The notes: generated from the letters alone by a model not told the origin. A stretch of DNA of 64,000 bases from Omphalotus guepiniiformis (GCA_028554645.1 JAQOOI010000070.1:868001-932000); one strand, 5' to 3'. Counted from the stretch's first letter, positions 47,089-59,300 are shown. Numbers and translations are program-made.

Positions 47089-48181
47089 CTACGGACTCTC
47101 ATTTTGCTGCTGCTCAGACATTTCGTTCGTCGCAGTTGTGTCCTTGATTTGAGCGACTGCATGTCGCTTAGTCCCGGACTCGACCAAAAATGCTGTAACA
47201 TTGAATGAAGCCATCGTCAGACCTTTGCGTGAGCGGACCTGCGGCTCCCAACCGTCAGGAATGCGTTCATCAATCAAAATTGACTGCAGATCGTTGACAC
47301 GCCCGCCGAATATTCGAATTAACGTCGCTGAGCTATTGTCTTGTGGTCAGACAAGTGCGAAATGCAGGTTCAGATGAAAATCGTACTTCATGCACCCGAA
47401 AACTTTGTGAATGGTGCTTGTGGTATACTCAGGGTTAGTAGCTTTTGATAAAGCCCGGTGGTGAGCGAGTGAGCGAGAGATGTCATCAATGGTCAATGAC
47501 GGATTGCCGTCCTTGTCTTTCCCACTTGCAGAGTCCAACAGCTCCTTGACAAATGGAAGGTGCGGCTTTGACTGGTCTGGCTGGCGATAGACATCCTCTC
47601 CTGTAGTAAGAAATCCATCAAACTCTGACCTAGACGAGTCTGATTGTACCAACTAGTCAAAGATCCGTCGTGTTCAATTCCATTGTGTAGACTGATATCA
47701 GCTAGATCGAAGGTACCTGAATCACGACATTGAGACTTGTTTTTAAATTTGAAGACAGATAAGCACGGCACCGTTGGAATAGCTACGCTTTAACATCTGT
47801 GCACTGTAGTTCGGCACGAAAAAGCAGAAGGATGGAGCAAAATTATAGGATGTTCGGACTACTTGATTCATTTCCTTAAACGTTATATTGCGTCCGTCCC
47901 TTGGGAATATTCCTATCGACTCGGAAGCTGTCAAGAGCGTTGTGGGCAATTGAGGAATGAGACTTACCGTGGTTGGCCAGTGCGTTGAGAGCTGGACAAG
48001 CACTCCTACTGTCGCCTTCCTTAGGAGCAATGTACTCCGGCCATTTTCCATCTGCTCCTGGGTGGTTGCGGGGTACGACATGTCCAGCTTTCAGATTCGG
48101 AGTGAAGACATTGAATAGGAACAGAAGGCCGTCCCAAACGAAGACATGGACACTCTGGAAAAAGGATAGAATTGCACCCAT
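47089..48181 (-). CDS. heme-thiolate peroxidase (chloroperoxidase/UPO-like), copy 1
   Basis: Five exons give about 288 aa. The heme-thiolate motif is SACPALNALANHG (axial Cys; the usual first Pro of PCP is Ala). The acid-base motif EHD appears in LHNGIEHDGSLTR, the family's E-H-D. Further conserved parts are GIFPRDGRNITFKEMNQ, EDVYRQPDQSKPHLP, ATNPEYTTSTIHKVFGS and RIFGGRVNDLQS, then IDERIPDGWEPQVRSRKGL. The N-terminus has a hydrophobic stretch (VFVWDGLLFLFNVF) that is more like a membrane anchor than a cleaved signal. The intron in T|R uses a GTTGGT donor (49-53 bp). Such enzymes use H2O2 to halogenate or oxygenate substrates. Copy 2 lies 490 bp upstream on the same strand. The C-terminus differs (MSEQQQNESP). 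Confidence 0.9.
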
Positions 48182-48420
48182 GGCTTCAAGTAGAGCGAGG
48201 AGGAATGGGTTATAAAGAGGCTTTCTCTTGCTGGAGAAACATACTTATACTGGCCACGCGACGAGTTGAAGGGCCGAACAAGACGAACGTGATCTTGCAA
48301 CCATTCTTCCTGTCGAAAAATTGGCTATGTTTGCTAGACAGATGATGTAAGTATGTACAGAGGCAATTGCGAGGATCAGAGCCGAATACATATAGTAAGT
48401 ATTGAAAACGGACATACTTC

Positions 48421-48560
48421 TCCGAGGGCTAATCTTAACCTTTTTACGTAACAGACCTCAAATAACTCCACCTCTCCGTCAAAAGGCTTTGACACCGGTG
48501 CCATGCGCATAATCCGTACACATACCTAGATAATGCCCTAGTCGATGCTTCAGTATGTAG
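48421..48560 (-). pseudogene. Nudix gene exon relic
   Basis: On the plus strand it shares the run CAAATAACTCCACCTCTCCG and later CCGTACACATACCT with 50347-50440, which is the coding exon VYDIRVPPGTDPSPFMPKPL (minus strand) of the intact Nudix gene. The relic has lost about 17 bases in the middle and other substitutions; the frame is destroyed. The match extends leftwards through GAGGGCTAATCTTAAC, like the intact gene's GAGAGCTAATCTCAAC at about 50315. It was evidently carried along when the peroxidase gene was duplicated. Confidence 0.8.
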
Positions 48561-48670
48561 GGTTATCCGTTCAACAAGCTTACATATAGTCATATGTAGT
48601 ACATTCCAATGAGCGCCATCGATTACCGACTTTTTTTACCCTCCAATCCATTCAATTTTCAACAGACTTT

Positions 48671-49746
48671 CTACGCCAACTCGTTCGTCGCGGTCGTGGC
48701 CTTGATTTGAGCGACTGCGTGTCGCTTAGTCCCAAACTCGATCAAGAATGCTGTGGAATTGAATGAAGCCATTGTCAGACCTGTGCGTGAGCGGACCTGC
48801 GGCTCCCAACCGTCAGGAATGCGTTCGTCAATCAAAAATGACTGCAGATCGTTGACGCGCCCGCCGAATATTCGAGGTAACGCCGCAGAGCTAATGTCTT
48901 GTGGTCAGACAAGTACGAAATGCAGGTGCAGACAAAAACCGTACTTCAGGGCACCAAAAACTTTGAAAAGGGTTTTTGTGGTATACTCGGGGTTAGTAGC
49001 TTTTGATAGAGCACGGTGGTGAGCAAGAGAGCGAGAGATGTCGTCAATCGTCAATAACGGATTGCCGTCCTTATCTTTCCCACTTGCAGAGTCCAACAGC
49101 TCCTTGACAAATGGAAGGTGCGGCTTTGACTGGTCTGGCTGGCGATAGACATCCTCTCCTGTAGTAAGAAATCAATCAAACTCTGACCTAGACGAGTCTG
49201 ATTGTACCAACTAGTCAAAGATCCGTCGTGTTCAATTCCATTGTGTAGACTGATATCAGCTAGATCGAAGGTATCTGAGTCACAACATTGAGACTTGTTT
49301 TTATGTCTTCAGGAAGACAGATAAGCACGGCACCTTTGGAATAGCTACGCTTTAACATCTGTGCACTGTAGTTCGGCACGAAATAGCAGAAGGAAGGAGC
49401 ACAATTATAGGATGAACGGATTGCCTGACTCATTTCCTTAAACGTTATATTGCGCCCGTCCCTTGGGAGTATTCCTATCATCGAAATTGTCAGAGCGTGA
49501 AAGGCAATTAATTGGCGAGGAATGAGACTCACCATGATTAGCCAGAGCGTTGAGAGCTGGACAAGCACTCCTACTGTCGCCTTCCTGAGGAGCAATGTAC
49601 TCCGGCCATTTTCCATCTGCTCCTGGGTGGTTGCGTGGTACGACATGTCCAGCTTTCAGATTCGGAGTGAAGACATTGAAAAGCAACAGAAGGCCATCCC
49701 AAACGAAGACATAGACACTCTGGAAAAAGGATAGAATTGCACCCAT
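48671..49746 (-). CDS. heme-thiolate peroxidase (chloroperoxidase/UPO-like), copy 2
   Basis: Five exons with the same joins as copy 1. Landmarks: SVYVFVWDGLLLLFNVF near the N-terminus, SACPALNALANHG (axial Cys), GILPRDGRNITFKEMSQAIR, IEHDGSLTR (E-H-D), DSASGKDKDGNPLLTIDDIS, FGSAALPRIFGGRVNDLQSF, and a shorter C-terminus ending TTATNELA. The protein is about 280 aa. If the GTTGGT-donor intron were retained, a TGA would interrupt the reading frame here but not in copy 1, which supports the splice. The intact Nudix gene lies 325 bp upstream on the same strand. This copy sits in the more complete duplication unit and may be the older arrangement. Confidence 0.9.
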
Positions 49747-50490
49747 GGCTGTAAGTAGAGCGAGGAGGAATGGGTTGTAAACTCTAGCTTGAAAAGCATA
49801 CTTATATCTCTAGCTTGGGAAGCAAACCTGTACAAGACACGTCAAACGAGGTTCGGAGAATTGGAAGTGAGTCGAATAGGGGGGTTCAACGTTCACTTGA
49901 TCAATGATTCTTCCTATCAGGAAATCACCTAAAAGGCTGCATGAAAGTGATATTTAAACGTATCTTTGTCAATGATACTATAGACAGTTGCGAGGATAGA
50001 GCTGAATCTTGGACTACAGCGGACTACCCAAGTTCCTGTGCCCGCTATCTCAGGTTCGAGAATGACTGCACTACCATCTATCGTAATCGAACCGCCCGTG
50101 CAGACGCGTAATAATTTTCATATAGTCTGCTTCGTTATCGGGTGTTATGTATCCAAGTCTGATGAATAGATCTATGATCACTGAATTATGTGTCAGACTG
50201 CAGTCACAATGAGTACAGCTTGAAGTTAAACACCTAAGGCGCAATTTGGTTTGAACAAACCTTTGCGCATCCTTGAGATGACCTCTGCTTGATTAAGGAG
50301 CTGTTTTTCTAGAGTGAGAGCTAATCTCAACGAATTGTGTGGACATAACAGAGCTCAAATAACTCCACCTCTCCGTCAAGGGGTTTGGGCATAAAAGGAC
50401 TCGGGTCGGTGCCAGGGGGTACCCGAATATCGTACACATACCTGGATCGCGCGTTAGTCGGTGCTTTGTATCGTGAATGTGCTTCTTACT
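48671..50490. repeat. segmental duplication, unit B (complete)
   Basis: Counterpart of 47089-48560: peroxidase copy 2, spacer (with GTTGCGAGGAT near 49987, matching ATTGCGAGGAT near 48367) and the 3' exons of the Nudix gene. Confidence 0.8.
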
Positions 50491-51377
50491 CTATTTCAGG
50501 CTGCAGCCACCCTGCAGAGGTCCTGGGTGGATTTAACTTAGTATACTACAAGGATAATCATGGTTAGAATGTCACCTAAAGAAGTAGCTGATAGATCCAG
50601 TAGCACGAGCATATTTTCGTACTACGTCTTCAGATATGCTTGCTTCTTCCATGCATTCTTTAACCATAGAATCGAACGCAGTCATTCCGCTAGGTATACC
50701 TCCAGCAACTGTGTTGTCCAGATACCCAGGCCACCTGGTGAAAACGGAAAATTGAATGACCTTGATCGTGTGTACAGGAAAACTGGATACGTTGGCTTCG
50801 TTCGCGCTCGTGTGGGCACCCAGATTCGGAGACTACCGTCCTCGAGTTCGTGATACAAAGACATATGCACACCATATGTCACGATGCCGAATAGAGCACA
50901 AGCCGATCGCTCCATCTCGAATGCGTAATTCAAACCTTGGTCAGTATCTTCAAGTTTTCCGGGATAATCATGAGCACCAAAAGGATCTCTGTACACTGGG
51001 TACATCTCCGCCCTCCATTTCTTCGGACCACAAACGTCTTCAAAGAGGCCAGTGTCCCGCCATCGCTCGCAGACTTCTTTCATAGCGCTCGTACGTTTAG
51101 ACGGGGTATCCAGCCAAGCTGCGAAACTGATTCTTGGTTTTCCATCCGTATCAACTACCCAGAGCTCTGGCAGATTCTCCTGGCGACTTCTTTCGTTTTC
51201 AAGTTTCAACTGATCAACGATAACAGGCCGTAGGAGACCAATGGCTGCGTTGGACGCCGGAGAAAGGTATAGCGGTAAAAGTATTTCTGAGTCAAACGGG
51301 GAGGAAGATGGTAATTGACGATTTACGACCGTATTATCGCAGAGATCAACGAGTTGTAGAAAGGATAGCTCTGACAT
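50071..51377 (-). CDS. Nudix hydrolase, thiamine-pyrophosphokinase-related type (DUF4743)
   Basis: Long first exon MSELSFLQLVDLCDN..; the middle contains FGIVTYGVHMSLYHELEDGS and RIWVPTRARTKPTW|PGYLDN, then TVAGGIPSGMTAFDSMVKEC and MEEASI, a Nudix box with the EExxEE-like acidic run, Ala for the usual Gly, and no Glu at the first acidic site. Downstream exons give SYFFRTSAGWLQPEIEYVYD, the phrase PPGTDPSPFMPKPLDGEVEL, SRMRKGLFKPNCAL, and LFIRLGYITPDNEADY to the stop at 50071-50073. The order matches the DUF4743 plus Nudix proteins (yeast YJR142W-like), which hydrolyse damaged thiamine diphosphate forms. The splice after FELC is ambiguous. The start lies 72 bp from that of TCD1. Confidence 0.87.
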
Positions 51378-51449
51378 GATACCTTAAAGTTAAGTTACAG
51401 TGCAGTGGTGTGACAACAACGTGTGAGATGGTGTCGTGTGACTGTCACA
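51378..51449. promoter_or_regulatory. 72-bp divergent promoter, Nudix / TCD1
   Basis: Only 72 bases separate the two start codons. It contains GTTAAGTTACAG and a run CAACAACGTG; no TATA box. Transcripts must start within or overlap the neighbour's leader. Confidence 0.6.
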
Positions 51450-53101
51450 ATGAACTCCGTTAACTTTCACTCTCATAAAGTCCAGTTGCTAGCTGTAGCT
51501 GCAGCTGCTTCGGTGACGACGGCAGGACTTCTGTCGGCTTACAACTCCTACTCGAAACGTCTAAGAAGGAAAGATCTAGACGAAATTGTTCTTCAATCTA
51601 TTCAATCAAAACCAAGCTTCCAGCAACTCCAGGAACCTTCGCTCAATTTTCAAGATGTACGAGCAATAGAGAATTTGCCATATGATGAGGAGCTTATAAG
51701 AGAACAACTCGCACGAAATTACGCGTTTTTCGGTGATGAAGGCATGTCGAAGATTAGAAGTGCCAGTGTAGTAATTATTGGATGTGGAGGAGTCGGTAGC
51801 TGGGCAGCTGTAATGCTGGCGCGATCGTATGTGTCGGTTCTTGTCATATGAATTTTTGCTCATTCCCCAGTAGCGGCGTCTCGAAAATTCGACTTGTTGA
51901 CTTTGATTATGTTACACTGAGTTCACTCAATAGACACAGTACAGCCGTACTGAGTGACGTTGGAACCCCGAAAGTGAAGTGTATAGAGAGAACGCTAAAG
52001 GACATCTCAAAATGGATTGAAGTGGATGCTCGTGTGGACATATGGCGCAAGGAAGAAGGTGGTGACCTACTCGAGGGCGCAGATTGGGTCATTGGTATGA
52101 TTAAATTTTCAAAACTTGAGCCTGAACCCTGATCATTCGGACAGATGCAATTGACAACATTCAGACAAAAGTGGACCTCTTGAAATATTGTCACGATAAT
52201 GGGATCAAGGTATGCACCTTTGTTATATTCAAAGGTACACGGATTGATTTTCGCAGGTTTTTTCTTCTATGGGTGCCGGAGCGAAGTGCGATCCTACTCG
52301 TATCCAAATCAGTGATATTTCTTACACTGTCTATGACCCTCTCGCTCGCTCAGTCCGTCGGCGACTTCGTCTCCTTGGCGTATCGTCTGGTATCCCGGTC
52401 GTCTATTCTACGGAAGTACCCAGCGATGTCAAACTCCTTCCTTTACCCGAAGAAGAATTTCAAAAGGGACCCGTAAAGGAGCTTGGTGTCTTCGATGACT
52501 TCCGAGTGCGAATTTTACCCGTCCTAGGTAGGTATTGTCATTGTTCCAACGGTTCCTATCCGTACTCATTCGAGTTAAGGACCTCTACCTTCGATCTTTG
52601 GGTTGCATATTGCTACCTACATCCTATGCGAACTCGCAGGCAAACCTATCCTGAACCCTCTTGCTATCAAGAATCGTCGTAAGCTTTACGAGCGTCTGTG
52701 GCGTGACCTCCTTCATCGTGAAGAGAAGCTACAAGGACAAACCCTGAAGTAAGCGCCTACTTGTTTGAAGTATTTCTCTCCCTCACCCCCAGTGCAGCCG
52801 AATTCCGTTTGACGAAGACGATGTCGCACTAATCTTCGAGGATGTTCATCGTGGCCGATCGGTTCTACCTCCTCACGAAGTACCAACGAAGCCTGCCCTC
52901 GTAAGGTGGAACCTTTCGCAGCCATTGACTCTCGGCAATTGTGTCGTCATGGAGGAAAAAGATGTACTCAAGCATGTTCAGGCCTCCCGCGATTCTGAGG
53001 GCAAATTGATCTCTCCGAAGGAAGTATGGGGAGATGAGGTACAAGAAGTTGTTAACAGGCGGGAAAATGAGATCAGACGGATTCAGGAGTGGATAGCGTA
53101 A
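51450..53101 (+). CDS. TCD1: tRNA threonylcarbamoyladenosine dehydratase (ThiF/E1-like)
   Basis: An E1-like enzyme that cyclises t6A37 of tRNAs to ct6A using ATP. The N-terminus has a hydrophobic helix (LLAVAAAASVTTAGLLSA), as in yeast Tcd1/Tcd2 on the mitochondrial outer membrane. YAFFGDEGMSKIRSASVVII leads to the nucleotide loop GCGGVGSWAAVMLAR|SGVSKI and LVDFDYVTLSSLNRHSTA (Asp and Arg for ATP), then DWVIDAIDNIQTKVDLLKYC and VFSSMGAGAKCDPTRIQISD. Later exons include SIFGLHIATYILCELAGKP and IPFDEDDVALIFEDVHRGRS. The C-terminus is helical (NRRENEIRRIQEWIA). Exons join in phase; the last acceptor is the CAG just before CCGAATTCCG. Start: first ATG of the frame. Confidence 0.93.
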
Positions 53102-53620
53102 CAGTTTCTTCGTTACCAATTCTCATACGCTGACATGAATTGGGGTCCTATGACAGTTTCGAATGAAAAATGAATGATTCGCTCTAACCCATATCGTGCT
53201 TCAGTTCTACTGCTCTACGTCTCAGAGTCGGGTCCATTGTTTCTGATCGCACCTGACAGCTGTCATTTCGGAGAAGCTTGTGGGGTTTTTGACATATTGG
53301 CCTCAGCCTTTGAGACATCTTACCTTCCGAGGTGCCTCACCGGCAACACTAGCCTCAGGCTTACTGCCTCGTGTTCGAGCCAGTCCACGTCCGTGATAGG
53401 TTCGGTTAACGACGCTTCTTTCGTAAAGTGCAATTGTACGGAAGGACTGTCTATGTCGCGAAAGGAAATGTTCATCCGTAGCTTCGCTCCATGCTGCATA
53501 GATAGATGTTCAAGGTTCATTATGTATTATTCCCGTTGTCAGGTGATCCTATTCTGCTTCTGCGTGCGTCCCAGGATATAAGGTCGAGGAAGATGGTATC
53601 TACTTTCTCTACAGCCCGTA
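53102..53620. other. intergenic, possible exon-like text on minus strand
   Basis: A 66-codon minus-strand open stretch (53320-53520; HLSMQHGAKLRMNISFRDID) reads somewhat like protein but has no domain, start or splice partner. The plus-strand frame 53174-53581 is its antisense shadow. Not called. Confidence 0.3.
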
Positions 53621-55792
53621 ATGCAGATGCAATCTGAAAGTGTTTTTTACAGTCTTTGCTTTGCTGTTGTCCTTTACACTATCTCTCGTCGATTTAGGGC
53701 ACGGAATTTGAAGCTTCCTCCTGGACCCCGAGGAGTTCCTATCCTCGGAAACGTTTTTCAACTTCCTAGCACGAAAGCATGGTTTACCTTCGAGAAGTGG
53801 AAAAGCGAGTACGGTAATGTCGTTCGCCTTCCAAATGAATTTCAGTTTTGATGCAGTCTACAGGCCCAATTGTGTCCATAAATTTAGCTGGACAAACCGT
53901 CATCGTTCTCAACACAATCGAAGTCGCTACGGAGCTTTTGGACCGTCGAGCAGCCAATTATTCTGATAGACCAAGAAATATTGTCGCTGGAGAATATCTT
54001 TGCCGGGGGCTGATGCTCCCTCTCGCTCGATATGGATCTTTGTACGACGTGGTTCAGACTTCAAGCTGTCTGCAATATGTTACTCATAGCACTTTGGCAG
54101 ATGGCGTATAATGCGCCGAGCAAGCCACTCGGCCCTCAAGCCGAGTACATCCAGCCAATATCATCCGGCGGAAACTGATGAAGCAATTCTTCTCGCACTT
54201 GGCATGTTGGAAAAGCCCGATCACTGGCTTGACAACATTCGACGGTTAGTTATTAATGTTATCATAACACATCATAAGTGCGGCTCACACCTGCTATATT
54301 AGTTTCACGGCTTCTTTCGTGACGTCAACGGTATACAACATGCCTCCTCTGAAATCCGAGAGAGATCCTGTAATTGAGGCTCTTAATGACATGATAAGTC
54401 GTTTCGCACAAGCCACATATCCCGGAGCGCATTTGGTAGAAGCATTACCCATTTTGGACTATATGCCTCAAAGGTTTGTGAAGTGGAAGCGAGACGCCGA
54501 GGCGCATTTTCATTCCTACACTGTAAAATTTGAAGAACTTTTTAGGAAGGTGAAGGAAGACATGGCTAGTATCTCTTAATTGTCTAACTTATCAGGAACG
54601 AAGCTTATATACTATCCAGTTGAAGGGAGAATATCGCGCAAGTTTCTGTGCTAGCTTGGTTGAAACGGAAGCACATCATGGCATGAATGATCGCGAATCT
54701 GCTTGGCTGGCTGCCTCATTATAGTGAGTCACTTGCTCATTTCCGCATGACAGTTCTGTGATTCACTGGCACTGTGTTTTAGTCTTGCAGGCTACGAAAC
54801 GGTGTGATAGCTTGCTAGCACCGCAGCCAATATTTACACCGCTTTGCAGACAGCTACTGTTCTAACGTGGTTCATCTATTGCATGGTGTTGTTTCCTGAA
54901 ACGCAACGTCGAGCTCAAGAAGAGCTGGATCGAGTTGTTGGGCAGTCTAGACTTCCAACATTCTCTGATTTAGAACACCTTCCATTCATTCATGCCATTA
55001 TCAAAGAGGTCGGTCCGTGTCGGTATTTCAATCACATAGAGGAGGCTCATATTCCTTTTAGGTTCAGAGGTGGAGGCCTGTACTTCCTTTCGTCATTCCG
55101 CATGCATCATTAGATGTGAGTCGTTGATTAATTTATTTTACAGTACTGCACTTACCTGTCGACAGGACGACTGGTATGAGGGCTATTTCATCCCAAAGGG
55201 CTCTATCTGTATCGCGAACGTTTGGTGAGGAAAACTCGTTATCAAAGATATTCAGTCTGACATAAATATACATATTGTCAGGTCAATGCATCGCGATACA
55301 GAAACATTCGGGCCAGACGTTAATGAATTTCGTCCAGAGAGATACCTTGATGAGAACGGAAATTTGAAGAACTCTCAAGACGAAGGACATTATACATATG
55401 GATTTGGACGGAGGTAAGATCCTAGATCTCGAAGCGCCTACAACCACAAGATCAACGTATGTATCATACAACAGAATCTGTGTTGGACGGCACCTAGCGA
55501 ACAATTCGTTGTTCATCGCAATTTCTATACTGCTCTGGGCATTGATCATTGAGCCAGCCAAAGACAGTAATGGGAATCTCATCAGGCCAGATATCAACAC
55601 CCAAGACAGTGATGGTGTCATTGCGTGAGCTGTTCTGTCTATTCATATGCCATGACAAGCTAACTTCTATATGTTCGCTATACATGTAGCCGTCCACCTA
55701 AGTTTTCAAGTAGCTTTCGCCCTCGCTTTGCAGACGCAGATGTAAGTCTGCAACTTGCCAGAGATGCCGTCTCAGAACATCGAAGTGGATGA
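53621..55792 (+). CDS. cytochrome P450 monooxygenase (copy 2)
   Basis: A paralogue of the P450 at 10553 with introns at the same codons. It has a hydrophobic anchor (VFYSLCFAVVLYTIS), KLPPGPRGVPILGNVFQ, GPIVSINLAGQTVIVLNTIE, WRIMRRASHSALKPS, I-helix AGYETTATV, K-helix ExxR in KEVQRWRPVLP, the meander NEFRPERYLDENG, and the heme loop YGFGRRICVGRHL with the Cys ligand. Its last intron has a normal TAG acceptor, leading to RPPKFSSSFRPRFADADVS..RSG. Near 54560 the splice is uncertain: KEDM or RK joins to GEYRASFCASLVETEAH using an AG at about 54622 or 54628. About 510 aa. The substrate is unknown; membership of a CYP family is not assigned. Confidence 0.9.
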
Positions 55793-56340
55793 TCCAGTAA
55801 CAAGTGTTTGCGTTGTACCGGAGTTTGTATATTAGGTGCACGGAGCAATGGTGAAACCAATATCATGATAGAACGAGAAGTAATTGGGAGTTGATAGTCA
55901 GTATACGCACATCAACTCAAGGCTTATCAAAAAGCCAACATGTACCACCGCGGCACCTGGTCCTCCAAGTTCAATAGCTAGTTATACCTAAAAGTCAATC
56001 AAAGAAAGTTGTGTTTTACAGCAGGCAAACTCGCGGGCTCGGAAAAGGGGTCAAATTGAAGGGTTTGCGACACGTGACCTAGGCTTGCTGAAATTTCAAC
56101 GCAAAAATCGATCCGTCGAGCACTTTGAGGTGTAGCCAGAAGCGATGGTCAGTCTCAACTCTAACGATATAGCGCCCGACTGAACCGCAATTCAACCAAC
56201 AGTGGTTGTGTCGAGTCTAAACTTGAGCGCTGAGCTCGAATAGCCGCCGATGCGATGCATGATCCACATATAACCTCCACCAAGCAAACACCCTTCATTG
56301 TACGTATTGTTCCTGTGGCATACTATACAACCTTCTGATT
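55793..56340. other. intergenic, no supported gene
   Basis: 548 bp between P450 copy 2 and the DUF6535 gene. Contains CACGTGACC (about 56072) with a CACGTG palindrome. No exon, TATA box or repeat was seen. Confidence 0.4.
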
Positions 56341-59300
56341 ATGCGACTATTTCCAGCCAGGAGTTCCGGTGAAGATCGTGGAGTAGAGCTGAACGATGAC
56401 TACGACAAGTTCGGTCCATCAGATAAGCAGTTCGAGGAGACAGGACCTGATGCTCGAGTATACCGCGTGTACATGAAGGAAGCTGCAGCGTTTGATAAGA
56501 ATCTGGTGGATGAAAATAAGGATGGGTTAGATGTAATCCTAGTCTTCGTGAGTGTTTAATTTGGGTCTTTTCTGACGAAATTGTACTCAACCTCGCATAG
56601 GCAGGTCTTTTCTCGGCAGTGGTGACTACATTTCTTGTTCAGGCGTCTCTGAACCTGCAGCAAGATCAGACAGCCGTATCGTCTTCACTTCTGTACGAGC
56701 TCGTACAAATTCAGCGGGCAAGTGCTCAGGGAGAGTCGGTTGATAACGTGCCAACATCCTCTCTGCAGCCAAACACAGATTTTACTCCCGATACTATTTC
56801 CGCTTGGGTCAACGGACTCTGGGCTTGCAGTCTTGTCGCAAGCCTCTGTGTAGCGCTCTTTTCTGTCCTTGTGAAGCAGTGGCTACATCACTATGACTCA
56901 TTCTCTTCTGGTGATACACGCTATCGTTCTCATCGACGACAGTATCGGTATCATGGATTCGAGCAATGGAGAGTGACAACTATCACTGGCCTACTACCGA
57001 TCATCATGCACGGCTCTCTTGCACTCTTTCTAATTGGTCTTGTCATCTTTTACATCCCTCTCCTGCTCCCTCTAGCTGTCGCTATTGCAGTGATCACTGC
57101 TGTCGCTTTTCTGCTTTATTTCATCAGCAACATTCTACCAATCTTCAATCCCCAGTGCCCGTATCAGACGCCATTGACGCAGTTCCTTTGCTTTACCATT
57201 GCATTCACGCATAGGTTGTTGCTGACTCGACGGCAGGTACCTTTTAAACGCCTGTTGTCGCTGACTCTGCAGCACATACCTTCACCTAAGCGCCTGTTGT
57301 TGGTCACCCAACGGCACACTCGTCTTTTATTCCACAGATGTTTCGGTTCTTCTCTGCCACTCAATTCTGATTTGAGCACGATCCGCGAGAGCCGCCACCC
57401 CGTCGCCAGCCGCAGATTTGTATGGCATCCCGTTTTCACACAATTCCTTTGCTTCGCGAGAGCTTCTACGCGAAGGTTTCCATTGTTCAGCCAACATCCT
57501 CTGTTCCGCAGATTTTTTATTAGCTCTCCGCTTTGGGTGTCCCATGCAATCATGACTTCTTTTCATAGTGTATGCTCCTGGTTGCAACACCTGTCTTCAG
57601 GGGACTCCTTCCTCCAACCCATGAAGGAACGTGAAAGTAAAGAGATCCAGGATAGGTGTCACGAGCTTGCAGTGGAGTCTTTGCATTGGCTGTTCACCAC
57701 CTCTCCCAATCCGAGGATCCACAGTATCGTAGTCCAGGCGCTCGGCGGGCTAGATCCTGACAGCGAACCATGGATTGAGAATATCTTCACTTTCGAGACG
57801 TTGAACGATGTCTATGCTGTGCAGGAATGTGTTTTTGGCCAATCCACTCTGGCAACACCCAGGCTCGAACACAGTGTGCAGCCTGGGTGCGAGGGTGATG
57901 TTGAACGCATCATGCGCTCGTTCACGGTTTTGCCTCGTAACAAGAGCTATTTTGTGGAAGATTGGCTTATCGATGTATCTGCATTGACCCCTGCTATCGC
58001 GGCTTCTGTATATACATCCACATATATCCATTTCTCAGAACAGCAATATTCCCTTTCATCTGCGCCAGAGCCTAAGGTTCTTCTGCCAATTGTGATCAGT
58101 CCCAACTTGGTACTGAAGACAAATCAATGGAAGGCCGCTTTTTCCATACTGTTCCAAGGTCATTCATTTTGGGATCTCTTTCAATCTCAAATTGCTTCGT
58201 TCTTTGTGTTGATTCTTTCCTCGCCCAAATCAAACCAAAGCCTTTCATTCCTCCCCAAGTCACAATCTACACAATCTGTGGATGTAGCAGCATTTGTAAA
58301 AACCAGGGATGACTCATTCTGGCATTTGTTCCAAAAGTTGATGGATGTTTTCACGAGTGCCCAGTCTGCTGTGAGCCCTGTGCCGCATTCTTCAGACGCG
58401 AAGGTGTGCACTGTGATGAGGATTGTCGTCTTTGCTTTGAATGGCTTGTGTCACACATCGAGCGCAGATACGGCGGATAGAGCAATGTATCTTAAGCTGC
58501 TAGCCGAGTCTTTGGACCTTTTGGAGTCTTTACTACATCCTGGCTTGATACGTGATATGTTCGAAAGTTTTCCTTCCCTCTGTACAGTGTTAATCAATCG
58601 GGCAAAAATCCTGGAGACCGAAGAAAATGTTGACAGGCAGGTTCTCAACCTGATTCGTAAATCCTTTCTGGAATTCTGCGGACAAGTGTTGAAACCCGCT
58701 CCAGATTACGAACCTCCGCCATCGCCACCCTTATTAATCCACATGCTGTTGTTCTGTACTCGTTCATGCATCATGAATAGTGACCATCCGCTGCGGAGTA
58801 TGAAGCAAGAAGAATACAAGGCCACAGTTCTTCGGGCACTGGATACCATGTCAAGTGTTCTTCATTCAGGGTCTGAAGACGCACTTGTTACCTTTGTCCG
58901 TGAGGACTGGATTCAGTTCCTATGCGGATGGGTGTGGCTAGATGAGAAATGGAGCCATAGTAATTGGCGCTTCCCAGCACCGGCTCTGAAGCTGATTGAT
59001 GCGTTCATCCAAGGACTCAATAAATATTCAGATGTGCACCATCAGTTCCCTATTCACAACGGCGAAGACATTTCCCATTATATCTTTAAAGACCACAACT
59101 TATTGTTCTCCATCCTCTTTCTAGTCGTTGACTCTAGGCGACGCAACAGCCCGAGTCCACGAAGGCAACTGAATCAGATGACATCCTGGTTGGCACGCCT
59201 AAGACGGAGTATGACACAGAGTCAAGTTGCATCAATGCAACCCGATCGTGTTGAATGGGTGGACGTTCTGCGTGCGTTGAAGGACACTTTGTCTTGGCTG

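Larger units (their letters stand above)
47089..48560. repeat. segmental duplication, unit A (degenerate)
   Basis: This block matches 48671-50490 in order: peroxidase gene, spacer, and part of the Nudix gene. Unit A's Nudix part is cut down (48421-48560). Coding exons of the peroxidases are about 90% alike by eye. Confidence 0.8.

Noticed and set aside
49146..49210. Frame break in peroxidase copy 2 (TGA in the EHD-following segment) as a pseudogene sign
   Set aside because: It falls inside an intron with a GTTGGT donor and CTACAG acceptor; removal gives EHDGSLTREDVYRQ in both copies.
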